Origin: Erinaceus europaeus
Lineage: Eukaryota; Chordata; Mammalia; Eulipotyphla; Erinaceidae
Reading direction: 5' to 3'
NCBI RefSeq assembly: GCF_950295315.1
Contig: NC_080175.1
Span: 66,055,353-66,119,352, forward strand
Length of the DNA stretch: 64,000 nt
The notes below the pieces were generated by a model that saw nothing but the letters and a program-made list of their open reading frames with translations, was not told where the DNA came from and did not search any database. Below, one piece after another: positions 22,587 to 32,337 of the stretch (positions are counted from its first letter, which is position 1; the number at the start of each line of letters is the position of its first letter). The translations under genes were made by a program, and so were the position numbers.

Positions 22587-23195
22587 TCACCATGTAGCAT
22601 CATGAGTCCCCGGAGGACGTCCTAGTCCAAAATGCTCCTCGAAATTCCATTTAGGGTGCTTCTGACAGTTCCTGCAGGATTGCTGCAGGCACCCATTTTT
22701 AAAAACGTCTTCCCATCGAAGAAAGAATCGAATCAGGAGAGTAGAACTAACCACGTGTTTCCATTCTTGGGGACTGCCAGGGTACTGGAGAATGCTCCTC
22801 AAATTAGAGTAGTCCTTCTCCGTGGGAAACATGTGAGAGGAAATCCAAAAAGTCCAAAGAGAAATTTTCGCGCATCTCCCAAGCTCTACAATCACAGTCA
22901 TAAGAAACCAAAGTGTGGCCCGGAGCAAAATGTAGTCCTTCTCCTCAAGAAACACGGGAGAGGGAGTCCAGAAAGTCCCAGGAGAAATCTCCGTGCATAT
23001 TCCAAGCTCTACCATCACGGTCATAAGGAACCAAAGTTCCCAGTCAGGGAACCAAAGTGTGGTCCAGAGCAAAATGTTCCAGAGACAGAGAAACTGTCTC
23101 ATGAAGAAAGAGTAGAAGCTTTGGAAAACCTCTTCATAAGTAGAAAGGCAGGCCATGGCGGCTTTACTTATCTGGTCTTCTTTGGTCTGTTGCAT
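22587..23195 (-). other. Open frame of 202 codons in the provirus leader, function unknown
   Basis: Sense-strand open frame in the internal region, without a recognised domain. It spans a tandem duplication, so two segments of about 40 residues resemble each other (each has a WFLMTV-VELG core and a later EKDY). It is rich in W and F and does not look like gag. A frame of 241 codons on the opposite strand (22,632-23,357) covers the same bases. Open length alone is weak evidence for a protein, and neither is proposed as a real gene. Confidence 0.3.
22810..23077. repeat. Tandem duplication inside the provirus, about 123-bp unit
   Basis: Unit 1 at 22,810-22,932 and unit 2 at 22,933-23,077 both start tagtccttctcc and share aagctctac-atcac-gtcataag and gagcaaaatgt. 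Unit 2 has about 20 extra bases (a local repeat of accaaagt). Confidence 0.85.
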
Positions 23196-23215
23196 GTGTG
23201 TGGATCCGAGATTCC

Positions 23216-23236
23216 TGTCCCTGTTTCAGGGCACCA
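23216..23236 (-). promoter_or_regulatory. Primer-binding site, tRNA-Phe-like
   Basis: On the minus strand, three bases after the 5' LTR end, the sequence is tggtgccctgaaacagggac. It resembles the complement of the 3' end of tRNA-Phe (tggtgccgaaac...), the primer of IAP-type elements, with an extra 'ct' and changes downstream. The primer assignment is an inference. Confidence 0.55.
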
Positions 23237-23675
23237 TTATGCCGAGCTAGCTTTGCGGGCAGGAGAGAGAGACGACCAGAGACTTATGGCTGAGTGGTAC
23301 ACAGTTCAGTCTTTATTCGTGTGGAATGCAGCACAATCTAAGCTAAGCTATATCTAATCACAATCTTGTCCTTACATATATACTCGCCAAGTAGGGTGGA
23401 AACAGGATGTGACATAGAGAGGGTGGAGCAAAAAAAAGACTGGTGGAAATCAGGGTGTACTAGGAGAGGGGGAGGAGCAAAAAGACATCATGAACCAGTG
23501 GGGATTAAACCAATGAAACAGAAGGGGTTTTAGAAGCAGAATTAGAAGCCTACCAACAAGTATGGACCCAAGGTCATTGTGGGATGCAGAAGGTGGAAGG
23601 TCTGGCTTCTGTAATTGCTTCCCCGCTGAACATGGGTGCTGATAGTTCGAACCATACTCCCAGCCTGACTCAAGA

Positions 23676-23770
23676 AAGCTCCTAATGGAGAGTTCTAGAG
23701 TGATTATTGTCTGGAATCACACCCCTCTTATCCTACAGTCTTGTGGATCATTATTAAATCAATTTAAAAA
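23676..23770 (+). mobile_element. L1 3' UTR terminus (right part of the split element)
   Basis: cctaatggagagttctagag to gtggatcattattaaatcaa continues the plus-strand L1 interrupted at 21,604. Confidence 0.8.
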
Positions 23771-23774
23771 GGGA

Positions 23775-25398
23775 GGGATTGATAATGACAGCTTGGGAGT
23801 AGTGGAGTCAAACAGACAGCAGGTGACCTAAAAAAAGACCAATTGTCCATATGCACTTTGAGAATCTATAAAAGGCACAGAAATCAGGGATATCCTTCCA
23901 CTCTTTCACCACTTTAATTTTGATTTATAGTCCTTCTATAAATTTTGTGTCTTGCAAACCTTAAAATTATCACTATTTATCACAGTGCGAACACAGTAAA
24001 CATTCAAAGAAAGGGAAGATGTAAGTGAGGAAGACAGAAAAATAGGGAGGAAATGAAGTTATTTTGCCCTTACTCTATGTCGTGAGCAACATTTTCCTTC
24101 TGAGTAACAGACACAAGCTACCTTACAGTAAAAGATTGGTCTTAGATATCTATCCTATAGTATATAAATATATTCATTTTGTCCAGGGCATAAGTATTAT
24201 ATTTATGCTGACTTTTAGCCAGTCTCAATATAGTTACCCTCTCTTATCTCATTTTTTCCTTCAGATAACATGTACTTCTTTGAGCACTTCAATGTACTTG
24301 TATATTTTTATTATAATATTTCTGGAGTGGTTTGAATAAATTGCAAGGCCTCTAAGACACCTTACAAAAAAGTCTTCCCTTCCCATGATGAGGTTGACAA
24401 GAAAAGGCTAAAAAATGTTCTCAGGTTCTCTGCAAGAGATACAGACTCTTCTTTAATAGTTCTTAGACTTAGCAGGAAAAAAAAACTTGCTTTCAACATT
24501 TCTTGACTATATGTATTATGTTCTGGGAATGTATGTTTTTCATAAGCTCAGTTTAAAAGGTTGGTTTTAAAAAATGCTTCTTTTGAGACAAAAATTATTC
24601 ACCTATCTGAAATATAGTGACTATTAATTTGAAGTAAATTTCCTTGAAATAAAAGAAAAAAATGTTTCTTTCTTATTAATCACTTTAAGTTTAGCAAGTA
24701 CCAATAATAAATGCTTATATATGTATATTTCATTTTCATGTAAGGTTAAATTACAAATTATAAATTAAAATTACAAACCATTTAAACAAAAAGGGACTCC
24801 ATGTAGAACTCGGTGAGTCAGTTAATTTGAAACAGTCTAAAACTTGAATGTCAGTGTTCACAACTTTAACTATGCTGACATGTAAATTGCTTTCAAAAGA
24901 GTCCTGAATCAGCATAGGAGGATTTTGAATAGCAGCTTGGACCAATGCATATCCTGATGCACATAAATCACTCTTGACATATGTGTTCTCAATAACAGCC
25001 TTCAGAAGAAAAAGGAACAGTGAAAGTTCTAAGAAACTGGAAGGAATACTTCCTAACGTTCAGTGGTTTAGATGAGTTGCTAAATTCTATGTTGCAAAAG
25101 CCTATGTAGTTCACATGAAAACATTTTTATTCACTCTCCAGACAAAAAGTACCTTTCAACATGCTCTATTTAGGGGTAATTTTGTGACTCAAAGAGTTCT
25201 TCATATTTCCCCAGGGATGCTTTAATCATTTCTCTCTTACGCCCTTTAGAGACCTCAAAAAAATCCAGTTTTCTGTCAGAGATGTACATATGTACTAGAA
25301 ACATTCAGGACATATATTTCCTGCTAAAGTATTAAGAGTGAAAGAGCTGGTCTTTCTGAGCTGAATGACTTTCTCATATAGCTGAGGGCAATTGTATT
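23775..25398. other. Single-copy DNA, no gene seen
   Basis: 1.6 kb of AT-rich DNA without repeats I recognise. Frames such as 24,064-24,339 are hydrophobic by base composition and lack support. Confidence 0.5.
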
Positions 25399-25482
25399 AG
25401 AATTCAATATTTTGTAATAACACCTTAATATTTGTTACTTAGAATTCAATATTTTGTAATAACACCTTAATATTCGTTACGG
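25399..25482. repeat. 42-bp tandem duplication
   Basis: agaattcaatattttgtaat starts at 25,399 and again at 25,441. The two 42-bp units differ at three positions near their 3' ends. Confidence 0.95.
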
Positions 25483-25567
25483 AAATGTTCTGAGCAATGT
25501 TTCTATATTTTAAGTTCAAAGGGTACCTTTTGGGTAAGATCTGCTATTGCTATGTAGGAGAGTCGGA

Positions 25568-25568
<1 letters not shown>

Positions 25569-25626
<58 letters not shown>
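25569..25626. repeat. (TG)n microsatellite, about 58 bp
   Basis: Uninterrupted TG run. Confidence 0.97.
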
Positions 25627-25629
<3 letters not shown>

Positions 25630-25802
25630 TAAGATAAGGCAATTCTAAAATATCTGGATTTAGATTCAAGTACCATAGTCTAATACATAATAATAAGTAG
25701 AGTTTTCTCATATAACCTTTCTGACTTTAGCAGAACTTTCTGACATTTACTTCATAGCCAAGTAAAATAATAAATGATACCAAATTCCATCATCATTTTT
25801 TA

Positions 25803-26080
25803 TAATTTTTTTAATTAATTAATTTATTTTGTTGCCCTTGTTGTTTTGTTGTTATAGTTATTATTGATGTCATTGTTGTTGGATAGGAAAGAGAGAAATG
25901 GAGAGAGGAGGGGAAGACAGAGAGGGGGAGAGAAAGACAGACACCTGCAGACCTGCTTCACCACCTGTGAAGTGACTCCCCTGCAGGTAGGGAGCCGGGG
26001 GCTCAAACCGGAATCCTTCCGCTGGTCCTTGTGCTTAGCGCCACCTGCGCTTAACCCGCTGCGCTACCACCCGACTCCCT
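25803..26080 (-). mobile_element. tRNA-derived SINE, family 1, complete, minus strand
   Basis: Ends at the head gcgctaccacccgactccc. Target-site repeats ttccatcatcatttttta (25,785-25,802) and ttccatcaccatttttta (26,081-26,098) differ at one base. Confidence 0.9.
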
Positions 26081-26164
26081 TTCCATCACCATTTTTTACC
26101 AGTAGAAGATCAGGAAAAAAGTCTTGCATGTGAGACCAGAGCATGTATACAACCACTTATTAAG

Positions 26165-26300
26165 GCCTGATTATTGGGACTGAGTAGGGATTCAACAGGT
26201 AGAGCACACCTGCTGAGGGGGGAGCTTCACAAATGGCAGAGCAGAGCCGTAGGTATATCTCCTCTTCCTACTACTACACAATTACTACTACTACTACTCT
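26165..26300 (+). mobile_element. SINE family 2, diverged
   Basis: ggtagagcacacctgctgag and ggagcttcacaaatggcaga match the body, followed by a (TAC)n-like stretch that replaces the normal tail. Confidence 0.5.
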
Positions 26301-26404
26301 TTTTTTTTCCATGAACAATAGTTTTATTAGCCTCTCAACTATTTTTGGTAACATAAAGTGAATTTGGTTGCAAGTTATACAAAATATGGTTATAACTTGG
26401 CTTT

Positions 26405-26584
26405 TTATTTTTATTATTATATAGAGAAAGAAATTGAGAGGGAAGAGAGAGAGAGAGATACGCCTGCAACCCTGCTTCACCATTTTTGAAGCTTTCTTCT
26501 TGCAGGTGGGGACCAAGGGCTTGAATCTGAGTCCTTACACACTGTAATGTGCGCGCTTAATCAGGTGCACTACTGATTGGCCCC
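26405..26584 (-). mobile_element. SINE family 2, minus strand
   Basis: atagagaaagaaattgagag, cttcaccatttttgaagctt and ggcttgaatctgagtcctta are the reverse complement of the family 2 body. The flanks ttataacttggctttt and ttaacatggctttt look like decayed target-site repeats. Confidence 0.78.
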
Positions 26585-26611
26585 TTAACATGGCTTTTAA
26601 AAGATCACCAT

Positions 26612-27918
26612 AATGCACCAATCACAGACAAAGAAATCAAAGCAGTTATTAAGAATCTTCCCAACAACAAAAGTCCTGGACCAGATGGCTTTACAAACAA
26701 ATTCTACAAAACCTTCAGGAAACCGTTATTACCTATACTTCTAAAGCTCTTCCACAAGATCTAACCAACAGGAACACAGACCAGTGGAACAGAACTGAAA
26801 GCCCAGAACTAAACCCCCACACCTATGGACATTTAATCTTTCATAAGGGAACCAAAGTATTAAATGGAGAAAGGAAGCTCTCTTCAATAAATGATTCTGG
26901 GAAAAACTGGGTTGAAACATGCAGAAGAATGAAATTAAACCACTTTATCTCGCCATAAACAAAAATCAACTCCAAATGGACCAAGGACCTGGATGTTAGA
27001 CCAAAAACTATCAAATACTTAGAGGAAAACATTGGTGGAACACTCTTTCACCTAAACCTCAAGAGCATCTTTGGTGATACAAACCCAATTGCAAGGAAGG
27101 TTAAAACAGAAAAAAATCAATGAGACTACATCAAATTGAAAAGCTTCTGCACAGCCAAAGAAACTATTAAACAAACAAAGAGACCCCTCACACAATAGGA
27201 GAAGATCTTCACATGCCAAACATCAGACAAGAAACTAATCACCAAAATATATAAAGAGCTCAGCAAACTTAGCACCAAAAAAGCAAATGACCTCATCCAA
27301 AAATGGGCAGAGGATATGAACAAAACATTCACCACAGAGGAGATCCAAAAGGTTAGCAAACATATGAAAAACTGCTCTAGGTCACTGATTGTCAGAGAAA
27401 TGCAAATTAAGACAACACTAAGATACCACCTCACTCCTGTAAGAATGGCATACATCAAAAAGGACAGCAGCAACAAATGCTGGAGAGGTTGTGGGGACAG
27501 AGAAACCCTTTTACATTGCTGGTGGGAATGTAAATTGGTACAGCCTCTGTGGAGAGCAGTCTGGAAAACTCTCAGAAGGCTAGACATGGACCTTCCATAT
27601 GATCCAGTAATTCCTCTCCTGGGGTTATACCCCAAGGACTCCATAACACCCAACCAAAAAGAGGTGTGCATTCCTATGTTCATAGCAGCACAATTCATAA
27701 TAGCTAAAACCTGGAAGCAACCCAGGTGCCCAACAACAGATGAGTGGCTGAGAAAGCTGTGGTATATATACACAATGGAATACTATGCAGCTATCAAGAA
27801 CAATGAACCCACCTTCTCTGACCCATCTTGGACAGAGCTAGAAGAAATTATGTTAAGTAAGCTAAGTCAGAAAGATAAAGATGAGTATGGGATGATCCCA
27901 CTCATCAACAGAAGTTGA
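26612..27918 (+). pseudogene. L1 ORF2 (reverse transcriptase start and C-terminal Cys-rich part)
   Basis: The first 150 bp encode [20 protein letters not shown] and [10 protein letters not shown], the start of the L1 reverse-transcriptase fingers. About 1.1 kb of the catalytic core is deleted. From 27,316 to 27,918 the frame is open for 200 codons with the ORF2p C-terminal segment: NKCWRGCG, then LLHCWWEC (a C-x3-C...H-x4-C knuckle), [15 protein letters not shown] and EYYAAIKNN, ending INRS. Upstream of 27,316 there are stops. ORF2p is the L1 endonuclease and reverse transcriptase; without the catalytic core this copy is dead. Confidence 0.85.
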
Positions 27919-29235
27919 CTAAGAAGATCTGAAAGGGAAACTAAAAGCAGGACCTGACCAAATTGTAAGTAGGGCATCAAAGTAAAAACCCTGTGGTGAG
28001 GGGTAGACATGCAGCTTCCTGGGACAGTGGGGGGTGGGAGTGGCTGGGAGGGATGGGTCACAGTCTTTTGATGGTGGGAATGGTGTTTATGTACACTCCT
28101 ATTAAAATGTAGTCCTATAAGTCAATAGTTAATAATATGAGAGGGGCAAAATTAATTGTATGTCTCGAAGTTTTTCAAAACACAAACTGAATCTTTTCAA
28201 TATATAGGCTGTGTAATTGATATGCAGACTCTCTCAAAAGCCTAGAGCAAGTATTGCACAGCTATATACAAGATACTGGGTACTGTACAGCAAACCCTAA
28301 CAAAAGGACTTTTCAAAGTTAACCCAATTACCAAATAAGGTGATGATAACATTAACTATCGATTATCTTTTTGAACCCTAAGACAGCAGGAACCTCACAT
28401 CTCCACTATAGAGCCTCTACTTCCCCCAGTCCTGGAACCAATGGATAGGGCCCACTTTCCCGTATGCCTCTCCCAATCCATATCAAATAATATTTCATCT
28501 GCCGATCACAACCTAAACAACACAACGATTGCCACCTCAACATGCTTCACTTCAGACTGTGTCCAGAGACTTCACGTGTGGAATGACAACCCTTCAGCTT
28601 CATTACTTGAGTGAGACCTTTCCTTTCATAGTATACTCTAATTCCATCCCAGGTGTTTCACTTTCTAACAAAGTCCCAAAACCTAGATATATACCAGTTT
28701 CTGTGAGAGAGAGCATATGTTCACAGATACCCATAAACTACTGCAAAATATATACCTGAAAGCAGTACACTAGAGTTTGCAGTGAGTACCCCCCTAACAC
28801 TTCCTCTCCACTATTCCAAGCTTTGGGTCCATGATTGCTCAACAATTTGTTTGGCTTCGTATGTTAACCCTCTTTTCAGTCACCAGGTTCCAGAAGTCAT
28901 CAGGATGCCAGACAGGCTTCCCTGGACTGAAGACCCCACCAATGTGTCCTGGAGCTCCACTTCCCGAGTGACCCATCCTACTAGGGAAAGAGAGAGGCAG
29001 ACTGGGAGTATGGACAGACCAGTCAATGCCCATGTTCAGTGGGGAAGCAATTACAGAAGCCAGACCTTCTACCTTCTGCAACCCACAATGACCCTGGGTC
29101 CATGCTCCCAGAGGGATAGAGAGTGGGAAAGCTATCAGGGGAGGGGGTGGGATATGGAGGAGATTGGGTGGTGGGAATTGTGTGGAATTGTACACCTCCT
29201 ACCCTATGGTTTTGTTAATTAATCCTTTATTAAAT
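26612..29235 (+). mobile_element. 5'-truncated L1 with internal ORF2 deletion, 3' UTR type A-short
   Basis: Starts at gcaccaatcacagacaaaga in the early reverse-transcriptase region. It jumps at about 26,762-26,785 to the region after the reverse transcriptase, runs to the ORF2 stop at 27,916-27,918, and has a 1.3-kb 3' UTR ending tcctttattaaataaaatat. The optional 3' UTR intron is present and intact here: gtaagt at 27,965-27,970 and ag at 28,381-28,382. No clear target-site duplication was found. Confidence 0.9.
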
Positions 29236-29394
29236 AAAATATATATATATAAACCTTATTGGTGCAAAAATAAAAAAAATTTTCTCAAACTTTAAATTAT
29301 AAGATCAAATGAGTGTTTACCAGGAAAAAATTGTGAAGATAGGTGGGTAAATCAAGTAAAAGCAATCAGTTATGTAGTGACAAATTAAAACTGA

Positions 29395-29632
29395 ATTTTT
29401 TTTCTTTTAATGTATTTCTTCATAAAATAGAAACACTGACAAGACTGGTAAGAGAGGTATAGTTCCCACCACCAGAGCTCCGTATCCCATCCCCTCCCTT
29501 GATAGCTTTCCTATTCTTTAACCCCCTGTGAATATGGACCCAGGATCATTATGGGATGCAGAAGGTGGAAGGTCTGGCTTCTGTAATTGCTTCCCTGCTG
29601 AACATGGGCATTAACAGGTTGATCCATACTCC
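29395..29632 (-). mobile_element. L1 3' UTR fragment, minus strand
   Basis: Reads tcttttaatgtatttcttca, ctccgtatcccatcccctcc, gatcattatgggatgcagaa, aggttgatccatactccc: the reverse complement of the type A terminus. Confidence 0.85.
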
Positions 29633-29639
29633 CTTTTAA

Positions 29640-30035
29640 AGATAAACTTAGAGTAGTAAACACTGATGTTGATTTTATTTGGAGCATATCTGAAGCTGCC
29701 ATAATATTTTAATGCAGTGATACTAAAAGAAGCTTGTCTACTGCTACTCTCTTGTCTACTGCATATCCAAGTCAAATAATTTTCTATTTACTTTAAATTT
29801 CTTGGAAGAATGGCTAAGAAATCGCTTGTGTAAATTGTTCTCTCAGATGCAGAAAATCTCTTTATTTTTCAATCCTTTGTAGCTGAGGAGCTAGTCCACC
29901 AGTCAGCCCAACCCTTAATTTCTCTCTTGATTCCAAGAGCAACCTCATCACACATCTGTACATACGTGTGTGTGCATGTACACATGCATTGTACCTCATG
30001 GTATCCCTATTCCAGCCATACAGGATACTTCTCCA
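29640..30035. other. Single-copy DNA, no gene seen
   Basis: About 400 bp with a short alternating tgtgtgtgcatgtacacatg stretch; nothing else recognised. Confidence 0.5.
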
Positions 30036-30050
30036 AATTAAAAAGGGGGG

Positions 30051-30507
30051 TAGGGGTGAAGCCAAGATGGCGACTTAGAAACAGCAGCTGCTGTGAACTA
30101 CAAAACAGAAGCACTTACAACCTGGGATTCTCTGGAGAGGCCACCAGGTTCCAGATGCTAGCATGATGCCAACCAGACTTCCCTGGATAGACAACCCCAC
30201 CAATGTGTCCTGGAGCTCCTCTTCCCCAGAACCCTGCCCCGCTAGGGAAAGAGAGAGGCAGGCTGGGAGTATGGATAGACCTGTCAACACACATGTTCAG
30301 TGGGGAAGCAATTACAGAAGCCAGACCTTTCACCTTTTGCATCCCACAATCACCTTGGGTCCATATTCCCAGAGGGTTAAAGAATAGGAAAGCTATCAAA
30401 GGAGGGGATGGGATATGGAGTTCTGGTGGTAGGAACTGTGTGGATTGTACCCCTCTCATCCTATGCTTTTGTCAGTTTCCTTTTTATAAATAAAAATAAA
30501 AATTAAT
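30051..30507 (+). mobile_element. Spliced, complete L1 insertion (5' UTR leader joined to 3' UTR)
   Basis: Begins with an L1 5' end (ggtgaagccaagatggcgac, then cctgggattctctggagagg to 30,140). It continues at 30,141 with ccaccaggttccagatgcta, the L1 3' UTR, and ends in a normal L1 tail (tcctttttataaataaaa). Compared with the minus-strand L1 at 17.0-19.35 kb, the leader stops exactly where that copy has gtagga and resumes exactly after its ctctttttgcag, i.e. a GT...AG intron with a good pyrimidine tract (one base of alignment ambiguity). Flanks aattaaaaagggggg (30,036-30,050) and aattaaaaggggg (30,508-30,520) form the duplication, so the 457-bp unit is a complete insertion. It has no ORF; both L1 proteins must have come from another copy. 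Confidence 0.85.
30063..30072 (+). promoter_or_regulatory. YY1-type motif in an L1 5' leader
   Basis: caagatggcg lies a few bases from the element's 5' end. In other mammalian L1s a YY1 site in this place positions transcription initiation. The older copy at 19.33 kb has the mutated form caatatggca. Confidence 0.6.
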
Positions 30508-30529
30508 AATTAAAAGGGGGAAAACTAAT

Positions 30530-30985
30530 TCTGATGACTCAACATACATAAGCTGAACCCCAGTGACAGCCCTGAAATCACAAAAGTATTTAATTGATGA
30601 TGAAGACCAAACTGAGTTACAGAAGCTCATCTTCTGTTAACTACAATCCCAGAAGTAGTGACCAAACTCAGTTCAGAAAACCAACCACCTGTGAAATCTG
30701 TTGTTCCACCCTTCCATGTGACTCACATAGTCAGCACTTGCTTCTTAGTCCAAAATGGCATTGGAGTATTGCCAGCAGCTAGAAGGTTCTCAGAGTTAGG
30801 AAATAGTTGATTGAAAGTTAATCCCAGAAGGGGAAACCCCCAACCCTTCTCTTCTTCCATGATCATCTGTCCTGTCAGGCAATGATTGTAATAGACCCAT
30901 CTGGGTCTGAAATCACTGAAGGATTCTTTTGTTTACTTGGTTGGTTGGTTGTTTGGTTTTGGGGTTTTGGGTCTTTTTTGTTTGT
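30530..30985. other. Single-copy DNA, no gene seen
   Basis: No recognised repeat. A ggttggttggttg/tttg-rich stretch lies at about 30,935-31,000. Confidence 0.45.
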
Positions 30986-30989
30986 TTGC

Positions 30990-31270
30990 TTGCTTGTTTT
31001 TCTTATACCTTTACAGCTTAATTGAGTAAAGGTTTACAGTATAGTCTTTTGTTCATCCCACCACTCCAATCACCAAAGGTCTGTGTCCCCATCCCCAACC
31101 CCATAGATAACCACTGTAGTTCTCACACAGTCTTAGAGACAGATTGACATTTTTTTTCACATTTGTATGTTCAGTTCTCTATAATCCATATATGAGTGAA
31201 ACCATTCTGTAGTTGTCCTTTACCTCCTTATTTGCTCCACTGAAGGATTATTTGTTTCAGGTATTCCTTT
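30990..31270 (-). mobile_element. Old L1 3'-terminal fragment
   Basis: ttgagtaaaggtttacagta, tcccaccactccaatcacca and ccatatatgagtgaaaccat resemble an old L1 tail read on the opposite strand. A short relative lies at 42,575-42,668. Confidence 0.5.
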
Positions 31271-31564
31271 CAGTAAGGATTCATCATGTATCCATCTTAC
31301 TATAGCATATAAATCAATCATACAGTAGAAAGAGTATATAAATTCTCATCACAAAAAAAAAATTGGCTAGGAACATTCCAAACATCAGTTATAATAGGTG
31401 TGCATGATGACACAGACCAGTGACTCAGCAACACCTCACAGAAACAATTGCCAGTACAAAGAACACTTCCAAGGAAGCAGAATCAGATCAAGACTAAAAG
31501 ATGGTTCACGATATTAGGTACTGAACTTTCTCCTCCCTTGAATCTGTGGCAGAAGGAACCATTA

Positions 31565-32178
31565 GAAATGATTCTCTTTCCTGATTCATCTTTCTAGTCC
31601 TATTTCCAACCCTGGAACCATCCCAGATAATACCTTTGACCCACCTGCATGTTAGCTGTCCGGCTCAGGCAAACATTAGTAAAGTCATGGGCCCCTTGGA
31701 ATATACCTAAAATAGACCTACTAGCCTATTCCAAAATGGAGACCCAAATCTCATCTGCTATATTCTTGCCTTTAGGTTCCAAACTATTAAACAGTAAGTA
31801 TCTTTATATCTTAGTGCTTTTTCAGACAAGTTGCAGATGCCACCATGACACCAACATGACTTCCCTGGGCAGATGACCTCACCAATGTACCCTGGCACCC
31901 CATCCTTGCCCCACTAGGGAAAGATAGAAACAGGCTGGGAATATGGATCGACCTGACAACACTCATGTTCAGCAGAGAAGCATACAGAAGCCAGACCTTC
32001 CACCTTCTGCATCCCATAATGATCTTAGATCCATAGTCCCAGAGAAATAAAGAAAAGGAAAGCTTCTAGTGGAGGTGATGGGGTACAGAACTCTGGTGGT
32101 GGGAATGCATGGAATTTTACCCCTCTTATACTATATTTTTGTCAATATTTTCTATGTTTTGTTTTATAAATAAACTTA
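31565..32178 (+). mobile_element. L1 3' UTR fragment, type A-long
   Basis: Shares cctgcatgttagctgtccgg, tggagacccaaatctcatct, cacaactg-free link and gaccttccaccttctgcatc with the copies at 21.1 kb and 41.4 kb. Ends ttttataaataaactt. Confidence 0.82.
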
Positions 32179-32186
32179 AAAAAAAT

Positions 32187-32312
32187 AGGGACCCTTCCAA
32201 TGGAGGGGAGGGTATATGGAATTCTGGTGGTGAGAACTGTATGGAATTTTACCCCTCTTATCCCACAATATTGTAGATGATTATTAAATCACCAATAAAA
32301 TTTTTTAAAAGA
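32187..32312 (+). mobile_element. L1 3' UTR terminus, separate insertion
   Basis: ccttccaatggaggggaggg to gattattaaatcaccaataa, directly after the A-rich tail of the previous fragment. Confidence 0.8.
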
Positions 32313-32337
32313 AATGTTTCTTAAACGTTTTTAGTCT

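Larger units (their letters stand above)
21794..23558 (-). mobile_element. Degenerate class II endogenous retrovirus (provirus with both LTRs)
   Basis: 1,765 bp bounded by TGCCGG... and ...CCAACA on the plus strand, with an exact 6-bp duplication, agtatg, at 21,788-21,793 and 23,559-23,564. 5' LTR: 23,240-23,558 (319 bp). 3' LTR: 21,794-21,958 (165 bp). The internal part is only about 1.28 kb, and I see no protease, reverse transcriptase, integrase or envelope motif, so gag-pol-env have been lost or replaced. Both LTRs contain the TATA-like and aataaa elements shared with the solo LTR at 10,872-11,338. It cannot be autonomous; any movement would have needed proteins in trans. Confidence 0.85.
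21605..23671 (-). mobile_element. L1 3' UTR insertion, minus strand, host of the provirus
   Basis: Left part 21,605-21,793 starts with a T-rich tail and reads as the reverse complement of the L1 terminus (ggataagaggggtacaaatc, ctccgtatcccatcccctcc). Right part 23,559-23,671 continues with acccaaggtcattgtgggat and ctgtaattgcttccccgctg. The similar flanks aggaaagctt (21,595-21,604) and aagaaagct (23,672-23,680) are a decayed duplication. Confidence 0.78.

Noticed and set aside
22632..23357. 241-codon plus-strand open frame
   Set aside because: It runs antisense through the provirus and into its 5' LTR, overlaps a sense frame of similar length, and has no domain; it is open by composition and duplication.
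27126..27773. 215-codon minus-strand frame with membrane-like stretches
   Set aside because: Antisense to the conserved L1 ORF2 C-terminal frame.
28782..29222. 146-codon plus-strand frame, also seen at 34,254-34,691 and 57,368-57,805
   Set aside because: Recurs in every L1 3' UTR of this type but with different disruptions, starts and ends within the UTR, and has an overlapping rival frame. Conservation follows DNA copying and not protein constraint.
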